Source: Pirellulaceae bacterium (lineage in GTDB: Bacteria > Planctomycetota > Planctomycetia > Pirellulales > Thermoguttaceae). From it: DNA of 46,232 nucleotides. The position numbers and the translations under genes are program-made. Positions 24,791 to 33,913 of the stretch are shown here, piece by piece. Position 1 is the stretch's first letter; each line of letters starts with the position of its first letter. A model generated the notes under the pieces. It was not told the DNA's origin. It did not search any database and saw nothing but the letters and a program-made list of their open reading frames with translations. Location of the stretch: the NCBI GenBank assembly GCA_012744395.1, contig JAAYCB010000444.1, positions 1 through 46,232 on the forward strand, read 5' to 3'.

Positions 24791-25912
24791 ATGGCCATGC
24801 CTGACTGGATTGCTGAACGAACCAGGTGCTTTGACTCCTCCGGGATTCGCAAGGTCTTCGACCTCGGCGCGAAGATGGCCGATCCGATCAACCTCTCAAT
24901 CGGCCAGCCCGACTTCGACGTGCCGGGCGAGGTCCGCAAGGCGGCCATCGACGCCATCCAGAGCGGGAAAAACGGCTACGCGCTGACCCAGGGGATGCCC
25001 ATCTTGCGCGAGAAACTCCAGCAACGGATCGACGCCGAATACGGCCATCCGGACCGCGAGTTGTTCGTCACGTCGGGGACAAGCGGCGGCCTGATGCTGG
25101 CCCTGATGGCCCTCGTCGACCCCGGCGACGAGGTGATCGTCTTCGACCCCTGCTTCGTCATGTACAGCGCGCTTGCCGGGCTGGTCGGCGGCACGGTCGT
25201 CACCATCGACACGTATCCCGACTTCCGCATCGATCTGGATCGGGTGGCGGCCGCGATCAGCGAGAAGACGAAACTGATTGTCTTCAACAGCCCCACCAAC
25301 CCGACCGGCGCGGTCGCCACGGAAGACGAGGTCCGCGGCCTGGCCGAGTTGGCCGCCGAGCGGAACGTCGTCCTGGTCAGCGACGAAATCTATCGCGCCT
25401 TCTGCTACGACCGCCCCTTCCTCTCCCCTGCCCTCTACAACCCGGAGACCCTGGTCATCGACGGCTTCAGCAAGAGCCACGGGATGCCGGGCTGGCGGCT
25501 CGGTTTCGCGCACGGTCCGGGCGAGATCATCCGCACGATGATCAAGCTCCAGCAATATAGTTTTGTCTGCGCGCCCCAGCCGGCGCAGTGGGCCGGCGCA
25601 GCAGCGCTCGACGTGGATATCTCCCCGCAGATCGACGCCTACCGCAACAAACGGGACATGCTCCTGGCAGGCATCGGCGACCTCTACGAGATCGCACGCC
25701 CCGGCGGGTCGTTCTACATGTTCCCCAGGGCGCCCTGGGGCACGGGCGCCGAGTTCGTCGAGCGGGCGATCCAGCAGCACCGACTGCTGATCATACCGGG
25801 CAAGATCTTCAGCCACCGGGATACGCACTTCCGCATCTCCTACGCGGCTCCCGACGGCACCATCCAGCGCGGGATCGAGGCCCTGCGGAAGATCGCCAAG
25901 GAGGGGCCGTGA
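24791..25912 (+). CDS. class I/II PLP-dependent aminotransferase
   Basis: The protein has 373 residues from the ATG at 24791 (24797 is also possible). Motifs are NLSIGQPDFDVPGEVRKAA, YALTQGMPILREKL, NSPTNPTGAV, SDEIYRAFCYD and GFSKSHGMPGWRLGF, where Lys in SKS is the PLP Schiff-base residue, and the final FRISYA strand holds the substrate-binding Arg. It belongs to the aspartate/alanine-type family, with the substrate not defined by sequence. No Shine-Dalgarno precedes it. The next gene, a membrane protein, follows 33 bases later on the same strand. Confidence 0.92.
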   Translation: MAMPDWIAERTRCFDSSGIRKVFDLGAKMADPINLSIGQPDFDVPGEVRKAAIDAIQSGKNGYALTQGMPILREKLQQRIDAEYGHPDRELFVTSGTSGGLMLALMALVDPGDEVIVFDPCFVMYSALAGLVGGTVVTIDTYPDFRIDLDRVAAAISEKTKLIVFNSPTNPTGAVATEDEVRGLAELAAERNVVLVSDEIYRAFCYDRPFLSPALYNPETLVIDGFSKSHGMPGWRLGFAHGPGEIIRTMIKLQQYSFVCAPQPAQWAGAAALDVDISPQIDAYRNKRDMLLAGIGDLYEIARPGGSFYMFPRAPWGTGAEFVERAIQQHRLLIIPGKIFSHRDTHFRISYAAPDGTIQRGIEALRKIAKEGP

Positions 25913-25945
25913 GCGGCGCGCCGCCGGGCGGCGCAAGGTGGAGAG

Positions 25946-26449
25946 ATGGTCCAGGAAATCCGCTGGTTCGGCTTGATCCTCATGGCGGCTGCCTGGATCA
26001 CGCTGCTGGTCTCGTTCTTCCTGCCCGCCGCCGCCCCGCTGAGCTTCGGCTGGGCGGCGCCGCTCCCAGTCCAGACCGGCTGGGAGAGCTTCCTCGAAGC
26101 GCTGAATCTGCCGCTCGTGGCGGGCTTCCGCCCCCTGGCGATCCTCGCGCCGTGCGCGGCGGCGATCAATGCGCTGGTGCTCGTCGGCCCGCTGGCGATT
26201 CTGGCCTTGAGGCAGTGTGCGGCCGCGTACGGCGCGCTGGTCTGCATCGGCGGCGGCCTGGCGGCCTGGCTCTGCCCGATGGTCTACGACGATCTGCGGA
26301 TCGGATACTACCTCTGGATCGGCTCGATCTTCGCGATCGCCGCGGCCGCCTTTCTGATCGGCATCAGCCAACTGCGCGAGCAGAGCCTGGCCCACGATCG
26401 GCGGCTGGCCGAGTTGCGGAAGGTCCAGGCCGCCCTCGATCAGGCTTGA
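25946..26449 (+). CDS. four-helix membrane protein of unknown function
   Basis: The protein has 167 residues with four hydrophobic segments (about 7-30, 55-90 with two close helices, 93-112 and 124-145) and a charged C-terminal tail (LREQSLAHDRRLAELRKVQAALDQ) that may form a short coiled coil. A GGAGAG lies before the ATG. It is between an aminotransferase and an acyltransferase and likely co-transcribed with both. No family was recognised. Confidence 0.7.
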   Translation: MVQEIRWFGLILMAAAWITLLVSFFLPAAAPLSFGWAAPLPVQTGWESFLEALNLPLVAGFRPLAILAPCAAAINALVLVGPLAILALRQCAAAYGALVCIGGGLAAWLCPMVYDDLRIGYYLWIGSIFAIAAAAFLIGISQLREQSLAHDRRLAELRKVQAALDQA

Positions 26450-26476
26450 TCGGGGGGAGCAACAAGGGAATCTGAC

Positions 26477-27292
26477 GTGACACGAAGTTCCACACCAACC
26501 GAGACGTTCCTCCGCTATACCGGGTCGGCCTACGTGACGCCCCCGCGGCGAGTATCCCTTTTCGCCCGGGCCTTCCCCTCCCTGAGTTTCTACCGCAGGT
26601 TCCTGGCGATCGTGTTTGGCAGCAGCGTCCAGGCCAGGCGCGGGCTCTACGGCGACGCGGAGTGGTGCCGCAGCAGCCACGAGGTCCTCAAGACCCTCGA
26701 GTCGGTCGGCGTGCGCTTCGAGATCACCGGCATCGAGCACCTCGAGCGGCTGCCGTCTCCCTGCGTAGTCATCGCCAACCACATGAGCGTGCTGGAAACA
26801 AACGTCCTGCCGGTGATCATTCAGCCGATCAGACCGGTGACCTTCGTGGTCAAGCAGAGCCTGCTCGACTACCCCGTCTTCAAGCACGTGATGCGGTCGC
26901 GCGACCCGATCGCCGTCACGCGCGGCAATCCTCGCGAGGATTTCAAGGCGGTGATCGAGGGCGGCAGCGAGCGGCTTGCGCGGGGAGTTTCGATCATTGT
27001 CTTTCCGCAGACGACGCGGACGCGCCGGTTCGACGCCTCCCAGTTCAACTCGATCGGCGTCAAGCTGGCCCTCCGCGCCAACGCGCCGGTGGTCCCCTTG
27101 GCCCTGCTCACCGACGCCTGGGGAAACGGCCGCTGGATCAAGGACTTCGGCAAGATCGACCCGGCCAGAACCGTTCATTTTGCCTTTGGCGAGCCGCTGG
27201 AGATTCAAGCTCGCGGCACGGAAGACCACCAGAAGATCATCCGCTTCATCGAGGAGCGGCTTGCCCGGTGGAGTCTTCCGAGCCCCGCTTGA
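26477..27292 (+). CDS. PlsC-like lysophospholipid acyltransferase, variant motif subfamily
   Basis: The protein has 271 residues from a GTG with AAGGGA 9 bases upstream. The acyltransferase core is clear: VIANHMSVLETNVLPVII, VKQSLLDYPVFKHVMRSRDPI, IIVFPQTTRTRRFD and VKLALRANAPVVPLALLTDAWG. The catalytic H-X4-D is H-X4-E (His102, Glu107), and the usual FPEGTRS is FPQTTRT (176-182). These changes occur together, which suggests a subfamily rather than decay. It probably adds an acyl chain to a lysophospholipid or related lipid at the membrane. It is the last gene of this run and is followed by a convergent gene. Confidence 0.85.
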   Translation: MTRSSTPTETFLRYTGSAYVTPPRRVSLFARAFPSLSFYRRFLAIVFGSSVQARRGLYGDAEWCRSSHEVLKTLESVGVRFEITGIEHLERLPSPCVVIANHMSVLETNVLPVIIQPIRPVTFVVKQSLLDYPVFKHVMRSRDPIAVTRGNPREDFKAVIEGGSERLARGVSIIVFPQTTRTRRFDASQFNSIGVKLALRANAPVVPLALLTDAWGNGRWIKDFGKIDPARTVHFAFGEPLEIQARGTEDHQKIIRFIEERLARWSLPSPA

Positions 27293-27372
27293 GATGGCCG
27301 CGCTGCGCGACTGACAGGAGCCACGCAAATCCCAAGGTCCGCAGGTCAAAACCAACGGACAGCGGCCGTCTC

Positions 27373-28845
27373 TCACGGCCCTGAAGCCACCGGTTCCTCG
27401 CACCGGCGCTCGGCCAGCCTGTTCAGCAGGCCGAGCAGCGTCGCGACGATCTTCGGTTCGGCCTCTTCTTCCAGGCAACTCGACCGCGCCCGCCAGGTCG
27501 TGTAGCCGCCGAGCTTGTGTTGATCCGGCGGCGGCAGGTAGCCGGCATAGCCGTTGGCCACGGAAACGTTGAACGTCGGTTTCAGCGGGCTCTCGGCCTT
27601 GATCCGCAAGCCCGTGCTCCCATACACCTCGTTGGGCGTCGCCGCAATGCCCAACGGGCCGATGCGGATCGCCTGGAGCTTGATCTCCCGGGTGTCGGGC
27701 CACTGGTCCATGATCACGGTCTCCCGAGCGTAGATCTCCGGCCAGTTGCGCGGCTTGCCATTGGGGAGCTTCTCGACGACCAGTTGGGCTTCCTTGACCT
27801 CTTCAGGCGTCGGCTTGCGGACCTTGAGCGTCAACCGCGCCTCCTCCATCGCCAGCGGCGCCCAATCGTGGTATTGGATCGTCCTGTACGCCTCGAATGC
27901 GGCCTGGGCCACGTCGCGGCCAACGGTGAAACGGTCGAACTCCCGGCGGGGCCTGGTGAAGTCGCAGCAGTTCGCGTCGCCGCTGGTGCCATTGGAGAGC
28001 ATCGCCACAAACGGCGGGTCAAGGTTCTCGGCGCCGATCCGCTTTTCGATCTCCGCCGCGAAGACGGCGAAGTAGTCGGCCGAGACAGGGCTCGAACCGG
28101 CGTAGTGCGTCGAGTAATTCGAAACCAGCGCAAGCGGCCGGCCGTCACGCGCCTGGATCGAGACGACCGCCACCTCCGGGTCCGCCGGCCCGGTCGGTCG
28201 CAACGCATTCGGGTTCAGATAGCCCGGGTTCATCTGCGCCTGGTCATTCGTCTTGCCTGTGAACGGATTCGTCCCGGCGGTGCCGGGCTTCATCAGAAAA
28301 CGGCGGCAGAAGACGTTTGTGGGGTCCTTGCCCATGGCCCAGCCAATCCGCGCGGGAGCCAGGTTCTTGTTCGCGCGCTCGATCCCCGCGGCGATCCTGC
28401 CCGGCAGGTAGCCGGCATACGCCTCATCGCAATCGGTCCCCAACACGCCATAGACCGATGGCGCTGTGTGCGTGTGCGTGGCGGAGATCAACATCCGGTC
28501 AACGGGAATCCCGGTTTTTTCATGGGCCATCTGCTTGGCATCGTCCATCAGCGGACGGGGGATCAGCAGGCTGTCGACGACCGCGATCGCGATCTTGCTG
28601 ACGCCGTCGTCCAGCACCAGGCAGCGGGCGTGCAGCGGGTCGACAACCTTCGTCGCCCCCTGCTCCAGAGAGCTCCCGCTGACGAGGACGGGGAATTTCG
28701 TCGGGGTCACGTCGATGGCATAGGCCCCTGCCCGAAAAACCCTCGCCGCACCTGGCTGTTCCCCCTCCGCCCCGAAGCTGCAAAACGGGTAGCCAATCGC
28801 GACCAGGATTGCCGGCACGAAGATGGCTCTCAGTCGATCGGGCAT
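27373..28845 (-). CDS. secreted neutral/alkaline ceramidase-like protein
   Basis: The protein has 490 residues from the ATG at 28845, chosen because GAAAGGAG lies 8 bases upstream and a signal peptide follows (RAIFVPAILVAIGYPFCSFG). It has the neutral ceramidase layout: AGAYAIDVTPTKFPV at the start, SATHTHTAPSVYG with zinc-site histidines, STHYAGSSPVSADYF, and MLSNGTSGDANC near the catalytic serine. In planctomycetes such proteins are widespread and may not act on ceramide. The C-terminal part reads VSVANGYAGYLPPPDQHKLGGYTTWRARSS, the usual end of the catalytic domain. The Ig-like C-terminal domain of some ceramidases is absent. Confidence 0.82.
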   Translation of the reverse strand: MPDRLRAIFVPAILVAIGYPFCSFGAEGEQPGAARVFRAGAYAIDVTPTKFPVLVSGSSLEQGATKVVDPLHARCLVLDDGVSKIAIAVVDSLLIPRPLMDDAKQMAHEKTGIPVDRMLISATHTHTAPSVYGVLGTDCDEAYAGYLPGRIAAGIERANKNLAPARIGWAMGKDPTNVFCRRFLMKPGTAGTNPFTGKTNDQAQMNPGYLNPNALRPTGPADPEVAVVSIQARDGRPLALVSNYSTHYAGSSPVSADYFAVFAAEIEKRIGAENLDPPFVAMLSNGTSGDANCCDFTRPRREFDRFTVGRDVAQAAFEAYRTIQYHDWAPLAMEEARLTLKVRKPTPEEVKEAQLVVEKLPNGKPRNWPEIYARETVIMDQWPDTREIKLQAIRIGPLGIAATPNEVYGSTGLRIKAESPLKPTFNVSVANGYAGYLPPPDQHKLGGYTTWRARSSCLEEEAEPKIVATLLGLLNRLAERRCEEPVASGP

Positions 28846-28862
28846 GCGCGCGCTCCTTTCTG

Positions 28863-28877
28863 GTTCCCAAGCTCTTG
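28863..28877. repeat. partial copy of the TTCCCAAGCT palindromic repeat
   Basis: gttcccaagctcttg matches the left half of the dispersed palindrome seen at 7191 and 22285; a related tcaagctct follows at about 28890. It lies in the 5' spacer of the ceramidase-like gene. Confidence 0.4.
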
Positions 28878-28947
28878 CCCGGCCCTGCTTCTCAAGCTCT
28901 CCTGCCCGGGGACCGCCGACCAATGGGAACGTGGTGTTGCGTCCCGG

Positions 28948-30012
28948 CTAGCTGAGCCACTCGCCGAGATGCTCGTTGACGAAATCATCGTCGGTCAGGT
29001 AAGGGTAGGTTCTCGTGACGCGGTCGAGTTCCTCGCTCTGCCCCGGGCTGAGGGTCTCTTCCGGGGCGAGGCACCACGCGCCGGCAAACAGCCCCTGCCG
29101 GCGGAGAATCTCGTGCACGCCGGCGATGCAGCCGGCGAACTGGTGGGCCACGTCGAACAGCGCCGCGTTCATGTCGGTGACTTCGATGTTCGTGGCCAGC
29201 AGTTCGGCGGGAATCGCGTTGGCCGCGGCGGCCCGGCGGCACGCGGCGTGCAACTCGACGGCGGCGCGGGTCCATACGGCCCAATGGCCGAGCAGTCCGC
29301 CGACCATCCGCCGCTCGACCTGCTTGCCTTGAATCTCGAATCGGTAGGGGGTCACCAGGTCGGCCACGAGATTGTCGTCGTTGCCGGTGTACAGGGCGAT
29401 GTCGCCGCGGCCGGCCTCGGCCAGTCCGCGGACGACGTCGATCGTCTGGTAACGGTTGAAGGCGGCGATCTTCACGGCCACGACGCTCTCGATCTCGGCA
29501 AACCGCCGCCAGAAAGAGAATGGCAGAATCCGCCCGCCCACGCTCGGCTGGAGATAGAACCCGAAGACCGGGATCGCCTCGCCGACCGCGCGGCAGTGGT
29601 CGGCCAGCTCCGCGTCGCCGGCGTCGCGCATCGCGCTTAAGTTGAGCAGGCCGGCGTGAAACCCGCAATCGGCGGCCGCGGCGGCCTCCGCCACGGCTTC
29701 CCTCGTGCGGCCGCACACGCCCGCGACCCGAACCAGCGGCTCGGAACGCCCCGCATCGAGCTCGTCGAACACGTCGCGGGCGAGCGACAGCAACGGCGCA
29801 AACAATCCAATCTTCGCATCCCGGATGGCGAACTGCGTCGTATGGACGCCGACGGCAATCCCCCCCGCCCCGGCCGCGCTGTAGTAGCGCCAAAGCGCCC
29901 GCTGGCGCCGAGGATCGAACCGGCGGGTCGAGTCCAATGCCAAGGGAGTGGCGGGAATCACGGTTCCGCGATCGAGCGTCGCGCGGATCGACGGGGGCAA
30001 TCGTCGGGACAT
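28948..30012 (-). CDS. DapA/DHDPS-family aldolase or synthase-like protein
   Basis: The protein has 354 residues from the ATG at 30012. It resembles class I aldolases of the dihydrodipicolinate synthase family: GTVIPATPLALDSTRRFDPRRQRALWRYY, AGAGGIAVGVHTTQFAI, VRVAGVCGRTREAVAEAA, VFGFYLQPSVGG and VVAVKIAAFNRYQTIDV, where the Lys is in the place of the Schiff-base lysine. The usual DapA tyrosine in the YN-P motif is seen only as FYLQP. It is longer than DapA (about 290), so a lysine-biosynthesis role is unlikely and the substrate is unknown. It lies 102 bases upstream of the ceramidase-like gene and may be co-transcribed with it. Confidence 0.75.
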   Translation of the reverse strand: MSRRLPPSIRATLDRGTVIPATPLALDSTRRFDPRRQRALWRYYSAAGAGGIAVGVHTTQFAIRDAKIGLFAPLLSLARDVFDELDAGRSEPLVRVAGVCGRTREAVAEAAAAADCGFHAGLLNLSAMRDAGDAELADHCRAVGEAIPVFGFYLQPSVGGRILPFSFWRRFAEIESVVAVKIAAFNRYQTIDVVRGLAEAGRGDIALYTGNDDNLVADLVTPYRFEIQGKQVERRMVGGLLGHWAVWTRAAVELHAACRRAAAANAIPAELLATNIEVTDMNAALFDVAHQFAGCIAGVHEILRRQGLFAGAWCLAPEETLSPGQSEELDRVTRTYPYLTDDDFVNEHLGEWLS

Positions 30013-30350
30013 GGCGGTATCCGACAGGCGTTCAGCGTAACGGGAAAAAATACGAGCGACCAAGCAGGGCCGCCGGGCGTTCAGGGCTTCCGGCGTCAAG
30101 CCTATTGTAAGGGATGCCGGCCCGCTTGCCATCCATCGCCCACGGCTTTCCCACGCTCCGCGGCAACCGAGCGGTTCCGCGATGGGGTCAGAAGCCCGCC
30201 CGCGGCGAAAACCGCATCGCCCGCTGCCGCCACGCCGGGCAGGAACGCGCGCCGGGTATTGCGGGCTGGCCTGCTGACGGTTATTTTCCGGGGAAACGCC
30301 GATCAACCACGCGGCAATCGGATCCAGCCCAGCGGCAGAGAGGGGACCGG
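30013..30350. other. divergent intergenic region, 338 bases
   Basis: No gene is supported. It separates the DapA-like gene (minus) from the DUF4253 gene (plus), and holds one promoter candidate at 30104-30132. Open frames crossing it are G/C-rich shadows. Confidence 0.4.
30104..30132 (-). promoter_or_regulatory. candidate promoter for the DapA-like gene
   Basis: On the minus strand ATGGCA (30132-30127, 4 of 6) is followed by 17 bases and TACAAT (30109-30104, 5 of 6), about 92 bases before the ATG at 30012. Confidence 0.35.
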
Positions 30351-31022
30351 ATGTTTGAAACCGTGACCGTGGCCGGAGACAAGGCCCTCGAGGAACTGAT
30401 CCGCTACCGGGCCCTGTTCCGCGACTCGGGCCAGTATCCGTTCCTCATCGGCGACTCCGAAGCGCTCGCCCAGCTTTCCGAACAGATGGAATTCGACAAG
30501 CGCCCCCTGGCGGAAATCCTCGCCGCGGCCTCGCTCTTCCGCGCCCAGGAATGGCTCGGCGAGCGCCGCGCGGAAATGGAGGCCGACGGGTGCGATTTCT
30601 CCGCGATCGAGGGCGTCTGGCCGGACGAACCGCCTGAACAGGGCCGCATCCAAGCCCATCGCGACACGCCTGCCGGGAGCACCAAGGAGACCGTGCTCCT
30701 CGGACGCGTCCAGATCGCCGAACCCTGGCAACTGCCCGCCGCCCTCCACTTCGGCGGCTGGAACGACTGCCCCGAGCCCGAAATCCACGCCGCCATGTTC
30801 ATGCGCTGGCAGGAGCAATACGCCGCGGAGATTGTCAGCATCTCGGGCGACGTGGTCGAATGCCTCGTGGATCGACCGCCGACCGAGCGCCGCAGCGCAA
30901 TCGAACTGGCGTGGGAGCAGTATCTCTTCTGCTACGACATCGTCGAGCAGGGCTGCCAGACGATCGCCAACCTCGCGGCCGCCCTCCTGAATTCCAACTA
31001 CTGGCACTTCTGGTGGGACTGA
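30351..31022 (+). CDS. DUF4253-domain protein
   Basis: The protein has 223 residues; GAGGGG lies about 6 bases before the ATG. The C-terminal 75 residues (AAMFMRWQEQYAAEIVSISGDVVECLVDRPPTERRSA, LAWEQYLFCYDIVEQG) match the DUF4253 pattern. The N-terminal half is more variable, with FLIGDSEALAQLSEQMEF near residue 33. Related proteins are soluble and their role is unknown. It has no signal peptide. It is alone on its strand, convergent with trpB. Confidence 0.75.
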   Translation: MFETVTVAGDKALEELIRYRALFRDSGQYPFLIGDSEALAQLSEQMEFDKRPLAEILAAASLFRAQEWLGERRAEMEADGCDFSAIEGVWPDEPPEQGRIQAHRDTPAGSTKETVLLGRVQIAEPWQLPAALHFGGWNDCPEPEIHAAMFMRWQEQYAAEIVSISGDVVECLVDRPPTERRSAIELAWEQYLFCYDIVEQGCQTIANLAAALLNSNYWHFWWD

Positions 31023-31081
31023 GCCCGCAGTTCGGAATCCATCCCGCGCCTCCTCCGCGCCCCGGAATTCATCCCCGGTTA

Positions 31082-31134
31082 CCCGAAGCGTACGCGAGAC
31101 CCACCCGGCCGGCGGCCCTCGCGAACGCTTCGGG
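31082..31134. repeat. 17-bp inverted repeat between convergent genes
   Basis: cccgaagcgtacgcgag (31082-31098) and ctcgcgaacgcttcggg (31118-31134) pair at 16 of 17 positions with a 19-base loop. There is no T-tract. It lies between the ends of the DUF4253 gene and trpB and may end transcription from either side or be an intergenic repeat element. The GAAGCGT core also occurs in the element at 42641-42780. Confidence 0.6.
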
Positions 31135-31174
31135 CTGACGCTCGGCTCATGAACAGTCCGGGCGAGAACCGCCA

Positions 31175-32380
31175 TCAACCCCCGCCCACTCCCCGCAGCC
31201 GTGCGATCTCCGCGGCGTCCTTATCTCCCCGGCCGGAAAGACAGATCACCACCGCTTCGTCCCTGCTCTTCTCCGCGGCGATCTGGATCGCTCGCGCCAC
31301 GGCATGCGCGCTTTCCAGGGCCGGCAGGATGCCCTCGGTCTGCGCCAGGGTGTCGAACGCGTCGAGGGTCTCCCCGTCGGTGGCGTAGGTGTAGCGGACG
31401 CGGCCGGATTCCTTCCAGTAGCTGTGTTCCGGTCCCACGCCCGGATAGTCCAGACCGGCCGAGACCGAATGGACGTCGCCGGTCTGGCCGTCGTCGTCCT
31501 GGAGGACGTAGCTGAAAGCGCCATGCAGCACGCCGGGCCGGCCGAAGTTGAGCGTCGCGGCGTGGTCGCCGGCCTTCGTCGACCGCCCGCCCGCCTCGAC
31601 GCCGACCAGTTCAACGCCCCCCTCGTCAATGAACGCGTGGAACATGCCGGCCGCATTGCTGCCGCCGCCGCAGCAGGCCACGATCACGTCGGGCAACCGC
31701 CCGAGCTGCTCCAGGCACTGCTGGCGCGTCTCCCGGCCGATCACCGACTGGAAGTCGCGAACGATCCTCGGGAACGGGCTCGGCCCCACGACGGAGCCGA
31801 GGATGTAGTGGGTTGTCTCCACCGACGCCATCCAGTCGCGCATCGCCTCGTTGATCGCGTCGCGGAGGGTCCGCGATCCACTGGAGACGGGGCGGACCTC
31901 GGCGCCGAGCAGCCGCATGCTGAACACGTTGGGTTGCTGCCGGCGGATGTCTTCTTCCCCCATGTAGACAACGCATTCGAACCCGAACCGCGCGCAGGCC
32001 GTTGCCGTGGCCACGCCGTGCTGGCCGGCCCCGGTCTCGGCGATCACCCGCGGCTTGCCCATCCGCCGCGTCAACAGGGCCTGGCCAAGCGTGTTGTTGA
32101 TCTTGTGCGAACCGGTATGGTTCAGGTCTTCGCGCTTCAGGTAGATCTGGGCCCCGCCGCACCTTGCGCTGAGGCGCTCGGCATGGTAGAGAGGGGAAGG
32201 CCGGCCGACGTAATGCCGGTACAGGTCGGCCAGCTCCAACTGAAACGCCCGATCGCCAACGGCCTTCTCATACTCCGCGCTGAGCTGGCCCAGCGCCTTG
32301 ATCAGCGTCTCCGGAACGTAGCGGCCGCCGAACGGGCCGAATCTGCCGGCCTCCTCGGGCGCCGGGTTTGTGGTGGTCAT
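31175..32380 (-). CDS. trpB: tryptophan synthase beta chain
   Basis: The protein has 401 residues from the ATG at 32380; upstream in-frame starts are basic, unlike any TrpB. It reads [16 protein letters not shown] at the start, [37 protein letters not shown] with the PLP Lys in [19 protein letters not shown] and [16 protein letters not shown]. TrpB joins indole and serine to make tryptophan. It lies without a visible trpA or other trp genes in the window, so the trp genes are probably scattered. All catalytic motifs are present. Confidence 0.96.
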   Translation of the reverse strand: MTTTNPAPEEAGRFGPFGGRYVPETLIKALGQLSAEYEKAVGDRAFQLELADLYRHYVGRPSPLYHAERLSARCGGAQIYLKREDLNHTGSHKINNTLGQALLTRRMGKPRVIAETGAGQHGVATATACARFGFECVVYMGEEDIRRQQPNVFSMRLLGAEVRPVSSGSRTLRDAINEAMRDWMASVETTHYILGSVVGPSPFPRIVRDFQSVIGRETRQQCLEQLGRLPDVIVACCGGGSNAAGMFHAFIDEGGVELVGVEAGGRSTKAGDHAATLNFGRPGVLHGAFSYVLQDDDGQTGDVHSVSAGLDYPGVGPEHSYWKESGRVRYTYATDGETLDAFDTLAQTEGILPALESAHAVARAIQIAAEKSRDEAVVICLSGRGDKDAAEIARLRGVGGG

Positions 32381-32515
32381 GCACGAAGTCTCTCTGCGGT
32401 GGACTGAAAATCGGTCGCGGCGGCACGACACTGCCCGCACGAGCCAGGACCGGCTTCTGCTGCGGCGAAACACCCGCTCGCCCCGCGCCGACCCCGCCTC
32501 GGTGGGGAAAAATCC

Positions 32516-32544
32516 ATTCTCCGGCCGGCCGTTCCCGCGGTCAA
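32516..32544 (-). promoter_or_regulatory. good sigma-70-type promoter for trpB
   Basis: On the minus strand TTGACC (32544-32539, 5 of 6) is followed by 17 bases and GAGAAT (32521-32516, 4 of 6). The predicted leader is about 130 bases. It has no run of Trp codons and no clear attenuator. Confidence 0.5.
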
Positions 32545-32657
32545 GGGGATGCGTGCTCCGTCACGCGGGCGTGCCAGGCTGCCCGCGGCGGCCCGACGGC
32601 AGACGAATTCCCAGACACCGCCCGTCAGGGCCGGGTTCGCAATTGCCTGCGGATGGA

Positions 32658-32828
32658 TCACTTCGCGGGCGCGGCCGGCTGCTCGACCACCGTCGATCCC
32701 GGTTCGGCTTGCGGCGGCGCGGTGGGATTCTCCGGATACTCGACATCCGGCGAACCGCAGCCGGCCGAAAGTGCCAGGAGGGCGGCCGGCAGGAGCAGCC
32801 AGCGGCGGATTCTCTGGATTGCGTTCAT
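32658..32828 (-). CDS. 56-residue lipoprotein next to the DUF1559 gene
   Basis: From the ATG at 32828 it encodes MNAIQRIRRWLLLPAALL then the lipobox LSAGC (Cys24) and a short Pro/Glu-rich tail ending EQPAAPAK. The basic start, hydrophobic core and lipobox make a gene almost certain in spite of its size. Small lipoproteins of this type commonly follow DUF1559 genes in planctomycetes. It lies 131 bases after that gene on the same strand. Function unknown. Confidence 0.75.
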   Translation of the reverse strand: MNAIQRIRRWLLLPAALLALSAGCGSPDVEYPENPTAPPQAEPGSTVVEQPAAPAK

Positions 32829-32959
32829 CGACTTTCTCCACACTGCCGAGCCGGCTGAGTCTTTGCCAATTCCGCGCCCCTCGCGCGCGGACGGCTCCCC
32901 CCGGCGCGGCCTTGTTTGTTTCCGCTCCCTTGGGAGGTCCCATCCCGGGCCCTGCGGGG

Positions 32960-33913
32960 TCAATCGAGCGGCGCGATCTGGCCGTCGCTCATCCCCGAGC
33001 TTGCCTGGAAGATCCCGCGGTCGATCGTCTCGGCGACTCCGCGAACCGAACCGTCGACCAGGCAGAACTGCACGATCCCCGGGTGGCGCGCGGTCCACTG
33101 CCACCAGCCCTCGCCGATCCCCCAGCCGGTCGCGGCCATCCCGCAGCCGGCCCAGGAAAAAGCGAAATGCCGGCCGTCCTCGTGCCCCGAGTCGCCGCCG
33201 ATGTTCTCGCCGAACAGGAGGGTGTTGCTGGAGCCGTCGCGAACGTCCTTGAAGCGGTTCTGCGAGCGGTTCGTGAACACCCCGGCCCACTTGTCCCAAT
33301 CGGCGTTGCCGGTCTTGCCCATCCCTCCGGCGATGCCCAGGTAGTGAGTTCTTCCTAGGACTTCCGCACTCTCGTCGTCGTAGCGCCCGCCGGCCTCGAC
33401 GACCTCGGCGGCGGCCGTGTCGTAGAACAGGTGGATTGTGATCAGGGTCCTCGCCGGTCTGGCCTCGTTTTCCGAGGGGCAGCAGAACGCCCGGAGCCTG
33501 GTCTGGGCCGCCGCCCAGGCCTCGGTCCGCGCCCAGTATCCCTCCCCCACACGCGCCGCGTCGAAGATCGAGATGTCGCCGTAGTTCGAGCGTCCGGCGT
33601 CGAGCTTCTCGTGGACTGCGCCGATCTCCAGGTAGGGCAGCAGGTGGGTCAAGGCGCCGACGAACTGGCCCGTCCAGGGGGGGACCGGCGCCTGGGGGTT
33701 CGGTCCCAGGTAGCCCGGCGGGAACCGGTTGTGCGCTGCGTGGAAGTTGTGGGCGGCCAGGCCGAGTTGCTTCAGCCGGTTGCTGCAATCCGCGCGGCGC
33801 GCGGCCTCGCGCGCGGTCTGGACGGCAGGCAGCAGAAGGGCGACGAGAATGCCGATGATCGCGATGACGACCAGCAACTCGACCAGCGTGAAGGCGTTTC
33901 GGCGGCCAGGCAC
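32960..33913 (-). CDS. DUF1559 protein with type IV pilin-like N-terminus
   Basis: The protein has 317 residues. The start RRNAFTLVELLVVIAIIGILVALLLPAVQTAREAARR is a prepilin signal: FTLVELLVVIAIIGI with Glu at +5 and the cleaved GxxxF-like site. The DUF1559 body has SNRLKQLGLAAHNFHAAHNRFPPG, RDGSSNTLLFGENIGG and FCLVDGSVRGVAETID near the C-terminus. These proteins are greatly expanded in planctomycetes, are processed like pseudopilins and are probably surface-exposed. A perfect -10 box lies about 90 bases upstream. Confidence 0.95.
   Translation of the reverse strand: MPGRRNAFTLVELLVVIAIIGILVALLLPAVQTAREAARRADCSNRLKQLGLAAHNFHAAHNRFPPGYLGPNPQAPVPPWTGQFVGALTHLLPYLEIGAVHEKLDAGRSNYGDISIFDAARVGEGYWARTEAWAAAQTRLRAFCCPSENEARPARTLITIHLFYDTAAAEVVEAGGRYDDESAEVLGRTHYLGIAGGMGKTGNADWDKWAGVFTNRSQNRFKDVRDGSSNTLLFGENIGGDSGHEDGRHFAFSWAGCGMAATGWGIGEGWWQWTARHPGIVQFCLVDGSVRGVAETIDRGIFQASSGMSDGQIAPLD

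Noticed and set aside
24896-27703. Very long minus-strand open frame (935 codons) opposite the aminotransferase, membrane protein and acyltransferase
   Set aside because: It mirrors three recognised plus-strand genes, is rich in Arg/Gly/Ala/Asp as expected from the antisense of GC-rich codons, and has no domain.
27517-29640. 707-codon plus-strand open frame opposite the ceramidase-like and DapA-like genes
   Set aside because: It crosses two recognised minus-strand genes and a spacer, with shadow-type composition.
32381-32509. Trp-leader attenuator before trpB
   Set aside because: The predicted leader has no run of Trp codons and no terminator/antiterminator pair.
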